Below the pieces are notes generated by a model, which saw only the letters and a program-made list of their open reading frames with translations, had not been told where the DNA came from and searched no databases. From Nematostella vectensis (Eukaryota; Cnidaria; Anthozoa; Actiniaria; Edwardsiidae): a stretch of DNA of 64,000 nucleotides. The position numbers and the translations under genes were made by a program. This document shows, piece by piece, positions 21,236-36,200 of this stretch (position 1 is its first letter; each line of letters starts with the position of its first letter). The DNA is taken from the NCBI RefSeq assembly GCF_932526225.1, contig NC_064040.1, positions 15,606,494 to 15,670,493 of the forward strand, in the 5' to 3' direction.

Positions 21236-24200
21236 ATCTAAGGAGGTAGAACTTATGGGTCAGTCCCTAGTGGGTGGTACTTATAGGTCAGTCTAGTGGG
21301 TGGTACTTATAGGTCAGTCTAGTGGGTGGTACTCATGGGCCAGTCTCTAGTGGGTGGTACTTATGGGTCAGTCTCTAGTGGGTGGTACTTATGAGTCAGT
21401 CTCTAGTGGGTGGTACTTATGGGTCAGTCTCTAGTGGGTGGTACTTATGGGCCAGTCTCTAGTGGGTGGTACTTATAGGTCAGTCTAGTGGGTGGTACTT
21501 ATGGGTCAGTCTCTAGTGGGTGGTACTTATAGGTCAGTCTCTAGTGGGTGGTACTTATAAGTCAGTCTAGTGGGTGGTACTTTTCGGCCAGTCTCTAGTG
21601 GGTGGTACTTCTGGGTCAGTCTCTAGTGCGTGGTACTTATGGGCCAGTCTCTAGTGGGTGGTACATATAGGTCAGTCTAGTGGGTGGTACTTATGGGTCA
21701 GTCTCTAGTGGGTGGTACTTATGGCTCAGTCTCTAGTGGGTGGTACTTATGGGTCAGTCTCTAGTGGGTGGTACTTATGGGTCAGTCTCTAGTGGGTGGT
21801 ACTTATGGGTCAGTCTCTAGTGGGTGGTACTTATAGGTCAGTCTCTAGTGGGTGGTACTTATAGGCCAGTCTCTAGTGGGTGATACTTATGGGTCAGTCT
21901 CTAGTGGGTGGTACTTATGGGCCAGTCTCTAGTGGGTGGTACTTATAGGCCAGTCTCTAGTGGGTGATACTTATGGGTCAGTCTCTAGTGGGTGGTACTT
22001 ATGGGCCAGTCTCTAGTGGGTGGTACTTATGGGCCAGTCTCTAGTGGGTGGTACTTATGGGCCAGTCTCTAGTGGGTGATACTTATGGGCCAGTCTCTAG
22101 TGGGTGGTACTTATGGGTCAGTCTCTAGTGGGTGGTTCTTATGGGCCAGTCTCTAGTGGGTGATACTTATGGGCCAGTCTCTAGTGGGTGGTACTTATAG
22201 GTCAGTCTCTAGTGGGTGGTACTTATGGGTCAGTCTCTAGTGGGTGGTACTTATAGGCCAGTCTCTAGTGGGTGGTACTTGTAGGTCAGTCTCTAGTGGG
22301 TGGTACTTATAGGTCAGTCTCTAGTGGGTGGTACTTATGGGTCAGTATCTAGTGGGTGGTACTTATGGGTCAATATCTAGTGGGTGGTACTTATAGGTCA
22401 GTCTCTAGTGGGTGGTACTTATAGGTCAGTCTAGTGGGTGGTACTTATAGGTCAGTCTAGTGGGTGGTACTCATGGGCCAGTCTCTAGTGGGTGGTACTT
22501 ATGGGTCAGTCTCTAGTGGGTGGTACTTATGAGTCAGTCTCTAGTGGGTGGTACTTCTGGGTCAGTCTCTAGTGCGTGGTACTTATGGGCCAGTCTCTAG
22601 TGGGTGGTACATATAGGTCAGTCTAGTGGGTGGTACTTATGGGTCAGTCTCTAGTGGGTGGTACTTATGGCTCAGTCTCTAGTGGGTGGTACTTATGGGT
22701 CAGTCTCTAGTGGGTGGTACTTATGGGTCAGTCTCTAGTGGGTGGTACTTATGGGTCAGTCTCTAGTGGGTGGTACTTATAGGTCAGTCTCTAGTGGGTG
22801 GTACTTATTGGCCAGTCTCTAGTGGGTGGTACTTATGGGTCAGTCTCTAGTGGGTGGTACTAATAGGTCAGTCTCTAGTGGGTGGTACTTATAAGTCAGT
22901 CTAGTGGGTGGTAATTTTTGGCCAGTCTCTAGTGGGTGGTACTTATAGGTCAGTCTCTAGTGGGTGGTACTTATTGGCCAGTCTCTAGTGGGTGGTACTT
23001 ATGGGTCAGTCTCTAGTGGGTGGTACTAATAGGTCAGTCTCTAGTGGGTGGTACTTATAAGTCAGTCTAGTGGGTGGTACTTTTCGGCCAGTCTCTAGTG
23101 GGTGGTACTTATGGGTCAGTCTATAGTGGGTGGTACTTATGGGTCAGTCTCTAGTGGGTGGTAATTATAAGTCAGTCTAGTGGGTGGTACTTATGGGCCA
23201 GTCTCTAGTGGGTGGTACTTATGGCTCAGTCTCTAGTGGGTGGTACTTATGGGTCAGTCTCTAGTGGGTGGTACTTATGGGTCAGTCTCTAGTGGGTGGT
23301 ACTTATGGGTCAGTCTCTAGTGGGTGGTACTTATAGGTCAGTCTCTAGTGGGTGGTACTTATTGGCCAGTCTCTAGTGGGTGGTACTTATGGGTCAGTCT
23401 CTAGTGGGTGGTACTAATAGGTCAGTCTCTAGTGGGTGGTACTTATAAGTCAGTCTAGTGGGTGGTACTTTTTGGCCAGTCTCTAGTGGGTGGTACTTAT
23501 AGGTCAGTCTCTAGTGGGTGGTACTTATTGGCCAGTCTCTAGTGGGTGGTACTTATGGGTCAGTCTCTAGTGGGTGGTACTAATAGGTCAGTCTCTAGTG
23601 GGTGGTACTTATAAGTCAGTCTAGTGGGTGGTACTTTTCGGCCAGTCTCTAGTGGGTGGTACTCATGGGCCAGTCTCTAGTGGGTGGTACTTATGGGTCA
23701 GTCTCTAGTGGGTGGTAATTATAAGTCAGTCTCTAGTGGGTGGTACTTCTGGGTCAGTCTTTAGTGGGTGGTACTTATGGGTCAGTCTCTAGTGGGTGGT
23801 ACTTATGGGTCAGTCTCTAGTGGGTGGTACTTATGGGTCAGTCTCTAGTGGGTGGTACTTATAGGTCAGTCTCTAGTGGGTGGTACTTATTGGCCAGTCT
23901 CTAGTGGGTGGTACTTATGGGTCAGTCTCTAGTGGGTGGTACTAATAGGTCAGTCTCTAGTGGGTGGTACTTATAAGTCAGTCTAGTGGGTGGTACTTTT
24001 TGGCCAGTCTCTAGTGGGTGGTACTTATAGGTCAGTCTCTAGTGGGTGGTACTTATTGGCCAGTCTCTAGTGGGTGGTACTTATGGGTCAGTCTCTAGTG
24101 GGTGGTACTAATAGGTCAGTCTCTAGTGGGTGGTACTTATAAGTCAGTCTAGTGGGTGGTACTTTTCGGCCAGTCTCTAGTGGGTAGTACTCATGGGCCA

Positions 24201-27200
24201 GTCTCTAGTGGGTGGTACTTATGGGTCAGTCTCTAGTGGGTGGTACTTATGAGTCAGTCTCTAGTGGGTGGTACTTCTGGGTCAGTCTCTAGTGGGTGGT
24301 ACTTATGGGCCAGTCTCTAGTGGGTGGTACTTATAGGTCAGTCTAGTGGGTGGTACTTATGGGTCAGTCTCTAGTGGGTGGTACGTATGGCTCAGTCTCT
24401 AGTGGGTGGTACTTATGGGTCAGTCTCTAGTGGGTGGTACTTATGGGTCAGTCTCTAGTGGGTGGTACTTATGGGTCAGTCTCTAGTGGGTGGTACTTAT
24501 AGGTCAGTCTCTAGTGGGTGGTACTTATTGGCCAGTCTCTAGTGGGTGGTACTTATGGGTCAGTCTCTAGTGGGTGGTACTAATAGGTCAGTCTCTAGTG
24601 GGTGGTACTTATAAGTCAGTCTAGTGGGTGGTACTTTTTGGCCAGTCTCTAGTGGGTGGTACTTATGGGTCAGTCTCTAGTGGGTGGTACTTATGGGTCA
24701 GTCTCTAGTGGGTGGTACTTATAAGTCAGTCTAGTGGGTGGTACTTTTGGGTGGTACTTATGGGCCAGTCTCTAGTGGGTGGTACTTATAGGTCAGTCTC
24801 TAGTGGGTGGTAGTCATTGGCCAGTCTCTAGTGGGTGGTACTTATGGGTCAGTCTCTAGTGGGTGGTACTAATAGGTCAGTCTCTAGTTTGTTGTACTTA
24901 TAAGTCAGTCTAGTGGGTGGTACTTTTCGGCCAGTCTCTAGTGGGTGGTACTTATGGGTCAGTCTCTAGTGGGTGGTACTTATGGGTCAGTCTCTAGTGG
25001 GTGGTACTTAAAAGTCAGTCTAGTGGGTGGTACTTATGGGCCAGTCTCTAGTGGGTGATACTTATGGGTCAGTCTCTAGTGGGTGGTACTTATGTGTCAT
25101 TCTCTAGTGGGTGGTACTTATGGGTCAGTCTCTAGTGGGTGGTACTTATGGGTCAGTCTCTAGTGGGTGGTACTTATGGGCCAGTCTCTAGTGGGTGGTA
25201 CTTATAGGTCAGTATCTAGTGGGTGGTACTTATAGGTCAGTCTCTAGTGGGTGGTACTTATAGGTCAGTCTAGTGGGTGATACTTATAGGTCAGTCTATA
25301 GTGGGTGGTACTTATGGGCCAGTCTCTAGTGGGTGGTACTTATGGGCCAGTCTCTAGTGGGTGGTACTTATAGGCCAGTCTCTAGTGGGTGGTACTTATA
25401 GGCCAGTCTCTAGTGGGTGGTACTTATGGGCCAGTCTCTAGTGGGTGGTACTTATTGGTCAGTCTCTAGTGGGTGGTACTTATGGGTCAGTCTATAGTGG
25501 GTGGTACTTATGGGTCAGTCTCTAGTGGGTGGTACTTATAGGTCAGTCTAGTGGGTGGTACTTATAGGTCAGTCTCTATTGGGTGGTACTTATAGGTCAG
25601 TCTCTAGTGGGTGGTACTTATGGGCCAGTCTCTAGTGGGTGGTACTTATGGGTCAGTCTCTAGTGGGTGGTACTTATAGGTCAGTCTCTAGTGGGTGGTA
25701 CTTATAGGTCAGTCTCTAGTGGATGATACTTATGGGTCAGTCTCTAGTGGGTGGTACTTATGGGTCAGTCTCTAGTGGGTGGTACTTATGGGTCAGTCTC
25801 TAGTGGGTGGTACTTATGGGTCAGTCTCTAGTGGGTGATACTTGTAGGCCAGTCTCTAGTGGGTGATACTTATGGGTCAGTCTCTAGTGGGTGGTACTTA
25901 TGGGCCAGTCTCTAGTGGGTGGTACTTATAGGCCAGTCTCTAGTGGGTGATACTTATGGGTCAGTCTCTAGTGGGTGGTACTTATGGGCCAGTCTCTAGT
26001 GGGTGGTACTTATGGGCCAGTCTCTAGTGGGTGATACTTATGGGTCAGTCTAGTGGGTGGTACTTTTTGGCCAGTCTCTAGTGGGTGGTACTTATAGGTC
26101 AGTCTCTAGTGGGTGGTACTTATTGGTCAGTCTCTAGTGGGTGGTACTTATGGGTCAGTCTCTAGTGGGTGGTACTTATAGGTCAGTCTCTAGTGGGTGG
26201 TACTTATTGGCCAGTCTCTAGTGGGTGGTACTTATGGGTCAGTCTCTAGTGGGTGGTACTAATAGGTCAGTCTCTAGTGGGTGGTACTTATAAGTCAGTC
26301 TAGTGGGTGGTACTTTTTGGCCAGTCTCTAGTGGGTGGTACTTATAGGTCAGTCTCTAGTGGGTGGTACTTATTGGCCAGTCTCTAGTGGGTGGTACTTA
26401 TGGGTCAGTCTCTAGTGGGTGGTACTAATAGGTCAGTCTCTAGTGGGTGGTACTTATAAGTCAGTCTAGTGGGTGGTACTTTTCGGCCAGTCTCTAGTGG
26501 GTGGTACTCATGGGCCAGTCTCTAGTGGGTGGTACTTATGGGTCAGTCTCTAGTGGGTGGTACTTATGAGTCAGTCTCTAGTGGGTGGTACTTCTGGGTC
26601 AGTCTCTAGTGGGTGGTACTTATGGGCCAGTCTCTAGTGGGTGGTACTTATAGGTCAGTCTAGTGGGTGGTACTTATGGGTCAGTCTCTAGTGGGTGGTA
26701 CGTATGGCTCAGTCTCTAGTGGGTGGTACTTATGGGTCAGTCTCTAGTGGGTGGTACTTATGGGTCAGTCTCTAGTGGGTGGTACTTATGGGTCAGTCTC
26801 TAGTGGGTGGTACTTATAGGTCAGTCTCTAGTGGGTGGTACTTATTAGCCAGTCTCTAGTGGGTGGTACTTATGGGTCAGTCTCTAGTGGGTGGTACTAA
26901 TAGGTCAGTCTCTAGTGGGTGGTTTTTATAAGTCAGTCTAGTGGGTGGTACTTTTTGGCCAGTCTCTAGTGGGTGGTACTTATGGGTCAGTCTCTAGTGG
27001 GTGGTACTTATGGGTCAGTCTCTAGTGGGTGGTACTTATAAGTCAGTCTAGTGGGTGGTACTTTTGGGTGGTACTTATGGGCCAGTCTCTAGTGGGTGGT
27101 ACTTATAGGTCAGTCTCTAGTGGGTGGTAGTCATTGGCCAGTCTCTAGTGGGTGGTACTTATGGGTCAGTCTCTAGTGGGTGGTACTAATAGGTCAGTCT

Positions 27201-30200
27201 CTAGTTTGTTGTACTTATAAGTCAGTCTAGTGGGTGGTACTTTTCGGCCAGTCTCTAGTGGGTGGTACTTATGGGTCAGTCTCTAGTGGGTGGTACTTAT
27301 GGGTCAGTCTCTAGTGGGTGGTACTTAAAAGTCAGTCTAGTGGGTGGTACTTATGGGCCAGTCTCTAGTGGGTGATACTTATGGGTCAGTCTCTAGTGGG
27401 TGGTACTTATGTGTCATTCTCTAGTGGGTGGTACTTATGGGTCAGTCTCTAGTGGGTGGTACTTATGGGTCAGTCTCTAGTGGGTGGTACTTATGGGCCA
27501 GTCTCTAGTGGGTGGTACTTATAGGTCAGTATCTAGTGGGTGGTACTTATAGGTCAGTCTCTAGTGGGTGGTACTTATAGGTCAGTCTAGTGGGTGATAC
27601 TTATAGGTCAGTCTATAGTGGGTGGTACTTATGGGCCAGTCTCTAGTGGGTGGTACTTATGGGCCAGTCTCTAGTGGGTGGTACTTATAGGCCAGTCTCT
27701 AGTGGGTGGTACTTATAGGCCAGTCTCTAGTGGGTGGTACTTATGGGCCAGTCTCTAGTGGGTGGTACTTATTGGTCAGTCTCTAGTGGGTGGTACTTAT
27801 GGGTTAGTCTATAGTGGGTGGTACTTATGGGTCAGTCTCTAGTGGGTGGTACTTATAGGTCAGTCTAGTGGGTGGTACTTATAGGTCAGTCTCTATTGGG
27901 TGGTACTTATAGGTCAGTCTCTAGTGGGTGGTACTTATGGGCCAGTCTCTAGTGGGTGGTACTTATGGGTCAGTCTCTAGTGGGTGGTACTTATAGGTCG
28001 GTCTCTAGTGGGTGGTACTTATAGGTCAGTCTCTAGTGGATGATACTTATGGGTCAGTCTCTAGTGGGTGGTACTTATGGGTCAGTCTCTAGTGGGTGGT
28101 ACTTATGGGTCAGTCTCTAGTGGGTGGTACTTATGGGTCAGTCTCTAGTGGGTGATACTTGTAGGCCAGTCTCTAGTGGGTGATACTTATGGGTCAGTCT
28201 CTAGTGGGTGGTACTTATGGGCCAGTCTCTAGTGGGTGGTACTTATAGGCCAGTCTCTAGTGGGTGATACTTATGGGTCAGTCTCTAGTGGGTGGTACTT
28301 ATGGGCCAGTCTCTAGTGGGTGGTACTTATGGGCCAGTCTCTAGTGGGTGATACTTATGGGTCAGTCTCTAGTGGGTGGTACTTATGGGCCAGTCTCTAG
28401 TGGGTGGTACTTATGGGTCAGTCTCTAGTGGGTGGTACTTATGGGTCAGTCTCTAGTTGGTGGTACTTTTTGGCCAGTCTCTAGTGGGTGGTACTTATGG
28501 GTCAGTCTCTAGTGGGTGGTACTTATGGGTCAGTCTCTAGTGGGTGGTACTTATGGGTCAGTCTCTAGTGGGTGGTACTTATAAGTCAGTCTAGTGGGTG
28601 GTACATATGGGCCAGTCTCTAGTGGGTGATACTTATGGGTCAGTCTCTAGTGGGTGGTACTTATTGGCCAGTCTCTAGTGGGTGGTACTTATGGGCCAGT
28701 CTCTAGTGGGTGGTACTTATAGGCCAGTCTCTAGTGGGTGATACTTATGGGTCAGTCTCTAGTGGGTGGTACTTATGGGCCAGTCTCTAGTGGGTGGTAC
28801 TTATGGGCCAGTCTCTAGTGGGTGGTACTTATGGGTCAGTCTCTAGTGGGTGGTACTTATGGGCCAGTCTCTAGTGGGTGGTACTTATGGGTCAGTCTCT
28901 AGTGGGTGGTACTTATGGGTCAGTCTCTAGTTGGTGGTACTTTTTGGCCAGTCTCTAGTGGGTGGTACTTATGGGTCAGTCTCTAGTGGGTGGTACTTAT
29001 GGGTCAGTCTCTAGTGGGTGGTACTAATAGGTCAGTCTCTAGTGGGTGGTACTTATAAGTCAGTCTAGTGGGTGGTACTTTTTGGTCAGTCTCTAGTGGG
29101 TGGTACTTATTGGCCAGTCTCTAGTGGGTGGTACTTATGGGTCAGTCTCTAGTGGGTGGTACTAATAGGTCAGTCTCTAGTGGGTGGTACTTATAAGTCA
29201 GTCTAGTGGGTGGTACTTTTCGGCCAGTCTCTAGTGGGTGGTACTCATGGGCCAGTCTCTAGTGGGTGGTACTTATGGGTCAGTCTCTAGTGGGTGGTAA
29301 TTATAAGTCAGTCTCTAGTGGGTGGTACTTCTGGGTCAGTCTCTAGTGGGTGGTACTTATGGGTCAGTCTCTAGTGGGTGGTACTTATGGGTCAGTCTCT
29401 AGTGGGTGGTACTTATGGGTCAGTCTCTAGTGGGTGGTACTTATAGGTCAGTCTCTAGTGGGTGGTACTTATTGGCCAGTCTCTAGTGGGTGGTACTTAT
29501 GGGTCAGTCTCTAGTGGGTGGTACTAATAGGTCAGTCTCTAGTGGGTGGTACTTATAAGTCAGTCTAGTGGGTGGTACTTTTTGGCCAGTCTCTAGTGGG
29601 TGGTACTTATAGGTCAGTCTCTAGTGGGTGGTACTTTATGGCCAGTCTCTAGTGGGTGGTACTTATGGGTCAGTCTCTAGTGGGTGGTACTAATAGGTCA
29701 GTCTCTAGTGGGTGGTACTTATAAGTCAGTCTAGTGGGTGGTACTTTTCGGCCAGTCTCTAGTGGGTGGTACTCATGGGCCAGTCTCTAGTGGGTGGTAC
29801 TTATGGGTCAGTCTCTAGTGGGTGGTACTTATGAGTCAGTCTCTAGTGGGTGGTACTTCTGGGTCAGTCTCTAGTGGGTGGTACTTATGGGCCAGTCTCT
29901 AGTGGGTGGTACTTATAGGTCAGTCTAGTGGGTGGTACTTATGGGTCAGTCTCTAGTGGGTGGTACGTATGGCTCAGTCTCTAGTGGGTGGTACTTATGG
30001 GTCAGTCTCTAGTGGGTGGTACTTATGGGTCAGTCTCTAGTGGGTGGTACTTATGGGTCAGTCTCTAGTGGGTGGTACTTATAGGTCAGTCTCTAGTGGG
30101 TGGTACTTATTGGCCAGTCTCTAGTGGGTGGTACTTATGGGTCAGTCTCTAGTGGGTGGTACTAATAGGTCAGTCTCTAGTGGGTGGTACTTATAAGTCA

Positions 30201-33200
30201 GTCTAGTGGGTGGTACTTTTTGGCCAGTCTCTAGTGGGTGGTACTTATGGGTCAGTCTCTAGTGGGTGGTACTTATGGGTCAGTCTCTAGTGGGTGGTAC
30301 TTATAAGTCAGTCTAGTGGGTGGTACTTTTGGGTGGTACTTATGGGCCAGTCTCTAGTGGGTGGTACTTATAGGTCAGTCTCTAGTGGGTGGTAGTCATT
30401 GGCCAGTCTCTAGTGGGTGGTACTTATGGGTCAGTCTCTAGTGGGTGGTACTAATAGGTCAGTCTCTAGTTTGTTGTACTTATAAGTCAGTCTAGTGGGT
30501 GGTACTTTTCGGCCAGTCTCTAGTGGGTGGTACTTATGGGTCAGTCTCTAGTGGGTGGTACTTATGGGTCAGTCTCTAGTGGGTGGTACTTAAAAGTCAG
30601 TCTAGTGGGTGGTACTTATGGGCCAGTCTCTAGTGGGTGATACTTATGGGTCAGTCTCTAGTGGGTGGTACTTATGTGTCATTCTCTAGTGGGTGGTATT
30701 TATGGGTCAGTCTCTAGTGGGTGGTACTTATGGGTCAGTCTCTAGTGGGTGGTACTTATGGGCCAGTCTCTAGTGGGTGGTACTTATAGGTCAGTATCTA
30801 GTGGGTGGTACTTATAGGTCAGTCTCTAGTGGGTGGTACTTATAGGTCAGTCTAGTGGGTGATACTTATAGGTCAGTCTATAGTGGGTGGTACTTATGGG
30901 CCAGTCTCTAGTGGGTGGTACTTATGGGCCAGTCTCTAGTGGGTGGTACTTATAGGCCAGTCTCTAGTGGGTGGTACTTATAGGCCAGTCTCTAGTGGGT
31001 GGTACTTATGGGCCAGTCTCTAGTGGGTGGTACTTATTGGTCAGTCTCTAGTGGGTGGTACTTATGGGTCAGTCTATAGTGGGTGGTACTTATGGGTCAG
31101 TCTCTAGTGGGTGGTACTTATAGGTCAGTCTAGTGGGTGGTACTTATAGGTCAGTCTCTATTGGGTGGTACTTATAGGTCAGTCTCTAGTGGGTGGTACT
31201 TATGGGCCAGTCTCTAGTGGGTGGTACTTATGGGTCAGTCTCTAGTGGGTGGTACTTATAGGTCAGTCTCTAGTGGGTGGTACTTATAGGTCAGTCTCTA
31301 GTGGATGATACTTATGGGTCAGTCTCTAGTGGGTGGTACTTATGGGTCAGTCTCTAGTGGGTGGTACTTATGGGTCAGTCTCTAGTGGGTGGTACTTATG
31401 GGTCAGTCTCTAGTGGGTGATACTTGTAGGCCAGTCTCTAGTAGGTGATACTTATGGGTCAGTCTCTAGTGGGTGGTACTTATGGGCCAGTCTCTAGTGG
31501 GTGGTACTTATAGGCCAGTCTCTAGTGGGTGATACTTATGGGTCAGTCTTTAGTGGGTGGTACTTATGGGCCAGTCTCTAGTGGGTGGTACTTATGGGCC
31601 AGTCTCTAGTGGGTGATACTTATGGGTCAGTCTCTAGTGGGTGGTACTTATGGGCCAGTCTCTAGTGGGTGGTACTTATGGGTCAGTCTCTAGTGGGTGG
31701 TACTTATGGGTCAGTCTCTAGTTGGTGGTACTTTTTGGCCAGTCTCTAGTGGGTGGTACTTATGGGTCAGTCTCTAGTGGGTGGTACTTATGGGTCAGTC
31801 TCTAGTGGGTGGTACTTATAAGTCAGTCTAGTGGGTGGTACATATGGGCCAGTCTCTAGTGGGTGATACTTATGGGTCAGTCTCTAGTGGGTAGTACTTA
31901 TGTGTCATTCTCTAGTGGGTGGTACTTATGGGTCAGTCTCTAGTGGGTAGTACTTATGGGTCAGTCTCTAGTGGGTGGTACTTATGGGCCAGTCTCTAGT
32001 GGGTGGTACTTATGGGCCAGTCTCTAGTGGGTGATACTTATGGGTCAGTCTCTAGTGGGTGGTACTTATAGGCCAGTCTCTAGTGGGTGATACTTATGGG
32101 TCAGTCTCTATTGGGTGGTACTTATGGGCCAGTCTCTAGTGGGTGGTACTTATAGGCCAGTCTCTAGTGGGTGATACTTATGGGTCAGTCTCTAGTGGGT
32201 GGTACTTATGGGCCAGTCTCTAGTGGGTGGTACTTATGGGCCAGTCTCTAGTGGGTGATACTTATGGGTCAGTCTCTAGTGGGTGGTACTTATGGGCCAG
32301 TCTCTAGTGGGTGGTACTTATGGGTCAATCTCTAGTGGGTGGTTCTTATGGGCCAGTCTCTAGTGGGTGATACTTATGGGCCAGTCTCTAGTGGGTGGTA
32401 CTTATGGCTCAGTCTCTAGTGGGTGGTACTTATGGGTCAGTCTTTAGTGGGTGGTACTTATAGGCCAGTCTCTAGTGGGTGGTACTTGTAGGTCAGTCTC
32501 TAGTGAGTGGTACCTATGGGTCAGTATCTAGTGGGTGGTACTTATAGGTCAGTCTCTAGTGGGTGGTACTTATAGGTCAGTCTCTAGTGGGTGGTACTTA
32601 TAGGTCAGTCTCTAGTGGGTGGTACTTATGGGTCAGTCTCTAGTGGGTCGTACTTATGGGTCAGTCTCTAGTGGGTGGTACTTATGGGTCAGTCTCTAGT
32701 GGGTGGTACTTATGGGTCAGTATCTAGTGGGTGATACTTATAGGTCAGTCTCTAGTGGGTGGTACTTATGGGTCAGTCTAGTGGGTGATACTTATAGGTC
32801 AGTCTCTAGTGGGTGGTACTTATGGGTCAGTCTCTAGTGGGTGGTACTTATAGGCCAGTCTCTAGTGGGTGGTACTTGTAGGTCAGTCTCTAGTGGGTGG
32901 TACTTATAGGTCAGTCTCTAGTGGGTGGTACTTATGGGTCAGTATCTAGTGGGTGGTACTTATGGGTCAATATCTAGTGGGTGGTACTTATAGGTCAGTC
33001 TCTAGTGGGTGGTAATTATAGGTCAGTCTAGTGGGTGGTACTTATAGGTCAGTCTAGTGGGTGGTACACATGGGCCAGTCTCTTGTGGGTGGTACTTATG
33101 GTCCAGTCTCTAGTGGGTGGTACTTATGAATCAGTCTCTAGTGGGTGGTACTTCTGGGTCAGTCTCTAGTGGGTGGTACTTATGGGCCAGTCTCTTGTGG

Positions 33201-36200
33201 GTGGTACTTATAGGTCAGTCTAGTGGGTGGTACTTATGGGTCAGTCTCTAGTGGGTGGTACTTATGGCTCAGTCTCTAGTGGGTGGTACTTATGGGTCAG
33301 TCTCTAATGGGTGGTACTTATGGGTCAGTCTCTAGTGGGTGGTACTTATGGGTCAGTCTCTAGTGGGTGGTACTTATAGGTCAGTCTCTAGTGGGTGGTA
33401 CTTATTGGCCAGTCTCTAGTGGGTGGTACTTATGGGTCAGTCTCTAGTGGGTGGTACTAATAGGTCAGTCTCTAGTGGGTGGTACATATAAGTCAGTCTA
33501 GTGGGTGGTACTTTTTGGCCAGTCTCTAGTGGGTGGTACTTATGGGTCAGTCTCTAGTGGGTGGTACTTATGGGTCAGTCTCTAGTGGGTGGTACTTATG
33601 GGTCTGTCTCTAGTGGGTGGTACTTATAAGTCAGTCTAGTGGGTGGTACTTATGGGCCAGTCTCTAGTGGGTGATACTTATGGGTCAGTCTCTAGTGGGT
33701 AGTACTTATGTGTCATTCTCTAGTGGGTGGTACTTATGGGTCAGTCTCTGATGGGTAGTACTTATGGGTCAGTCTCTAGTGGGTGGTACTTATGGGCCAG
33801 TCTCTAGTGGGTGGTACTTATGGGCCAGTCTCTAGTGGGTGATACTTATGGGTCAGTCTCTAGTGGGTGGTACTTATAGGCCAGTCTCTAGTGGGTGATA
33901 CTTATGGGTCAGTCTCTATTGGGTGGTACTTATGGGCCAGTCTCTAGTGGGTGGTACTTATAGGCCAGTCTCTAGTGGGTGATACTTATGGGTCAGTCTC
34001 TAGTGGGTGGTACTTATGGGCCAGTCTCTAGTGGGTGGTACTTATGGGCCAGTCTCTAGTGGGTGATACTTATGGGTCAGTCTCTAGTGGGTGGTACTTA
34101 TGGGCCAGTCTCTAGTGGGTGGTACTTATGGGTCAATCTCTAGTGGGTGGTTCTTATGGGCCAGTCTCTAGTGGGTGATACTTATGGGCCAGTCTCTAGT
34201 GGGTGGTACTTATGGCTCAGTCTCTAGTGGGTGGTACTTATGGGTCAGTCTTTAGTGAGTGGTACTTCTAGGCCAGTCTCTAGTGGGTGGTACTTGTAGG
34301 TCAGTCTCTAGTGAGTGGTACCTATGGGTCAGTATCTAGTGGGTGGTACTTATAGGTCAGTCTCTAGTGGGTGGTACTTATAGGTCAGTCTCTAGTGGGT
34401 GGTACTTATAGGTCAGTCTCTAGTGGGTGGTACTTATGGGTAAGTCTCTAGTGGGTAGTACTTATGGGTCAGTCTCTAGTGGGTGGTACTTATGGGTCAG
34501 TCTCTAGTGGGTGGTACTTATGGGTCAGTATCTAGTGGGTGATACTTATAGGTCAGTCTCTAGTGGGTGGTACTTATGGGTCAGTCTAGTGGGTGATACT
34601 TATAGGTCAGTCTCTAGTGGGTGGTACTTATGGGTCAGTCTCTAGTGGGTGGTACTTATAGGTCAGTATCTAGTGGGTGGTACTTATAGGTCAGTCTCTA
34701 GTGGGTGGTACTTATAGGTCAGTCTAGTGGGTGATACTTATAGGTCAGTCTCTAGTGGGTGGTACTTATTGGTCAGTCTCTAGTGGGTGGTACTTATGGG
34801 TAAGTCTCTAGTGTGTGGTACTTATAGGTCAGTCTCTAGTGGGTGGTACTTATTGGCCAGTCTCTAGTGGGTGGTACTTATGGGTCAGTCTCTAGTGGGT
34901 GGTACTAATAGGTCAGTCTCTAGTGGGTGGTACTTATAAGTCAGTCTAGTGGGTGGTACTTTTCGGCCAGTCTCTAGTGGGTGGTACTTATGGGTCAGTC
35001 TGTAGTGGGTGGTACTTATGGGTCAGTCTCTAGTGGGTGGTACTTATAAGTCAGTCAAGTGGGTGGTACTTATGGGCCAGTCTCTAGTGGGTGATACTTA
35101 TGGGTCAGTCTCTAGTGGGTGGTACTTATGTGTCATTCTCTAGTGGGTGGTACTTATGGGTCAGTCTCTAGTGGGTGGTACTTATGGGTCAGTCTCTAGT
35201 GGGTGGTACTTATGGGCCAGTCTCTAGTGGGTGGTACTTATGGGCAAGTCTCTAGTGGGTGATACTTATGGGTCAGTTTCTAGTGGGTGGTACTTATAGG
35301 CCAGTCTCTAGTGGGTGATACTTATGGGTCAGTCTCTAGTGGGTGGTACTTATGGGCCAGTCTCTAGTGGGTGGTACTTATAGGCCAGTCTCTAGTGGGT
35401 GATACTTATGGGTCAGTCTATAGTGGGTGGTACTTATGGGCCAGTCTCTAGTGGGTTGTACTTATGGGCCAGTCTCTAGTGGGTGATACTTATGGGTCAG
35501 TCTCTAGTGGGTGGTACTTATGGGCCAGTCTCTAGTGGGTGGTACTTATGGGTCAGTCTCTAGTGGGTGGTTCTTATGGGCCAGTCTCTAGTGGGTGATA
35601 CTTATGGGCCAGTCTCTAGTGGGTGGTACTTATAGGTCAGTCTCTAGTGGGTGGTACTTATGGGTCAGTCTCTAGTGGGTGGTACTTATAGGCCAGTCTC
35701 TAGTTGGTGGTACTTCTGGGTCAGTCTCTAGTGGGTGGTACTTATGGGCCAGTCTCTAGTGGGTGGTACTTATAGGTCAGTCTAGTGGGTGGTACTTATG
35801 GGTCAGTCTCTAGTGGGTGGTACTTATGGCTCAGTCTCTAGTGGGTGGTACTTATGGGTCAGTCTCTAGTGGGTGGTACTTATGGGTCAGTCTCTAGTGG
35901 GTGGTACTTATGGGTCAGTCTCTAGTGGGTGGTACTTATAGGTCAGTCTCTAGTGGGTGGTACTTATTGGCCAGTCTCTAGTGGGTGGTACTTATGGGTC
36001 AGTCTCTAGTGGGTGGTACTAATAGGTCAGTCTCTAGTGGGTGGTACTTATAAGTCAGTCTAGTGGGTGGTACTTTTTGGCCATTCTCTAGTGGGTGGTA
36101 CTTATGGGTCAGTCTCTAGTGGGTGGTACTTATGGGTCAGTCTCTAGTGGGTGGTACTTATGGGTCTGTCTCTAGTGGGTGGTACTTATAAGTCAGTCTA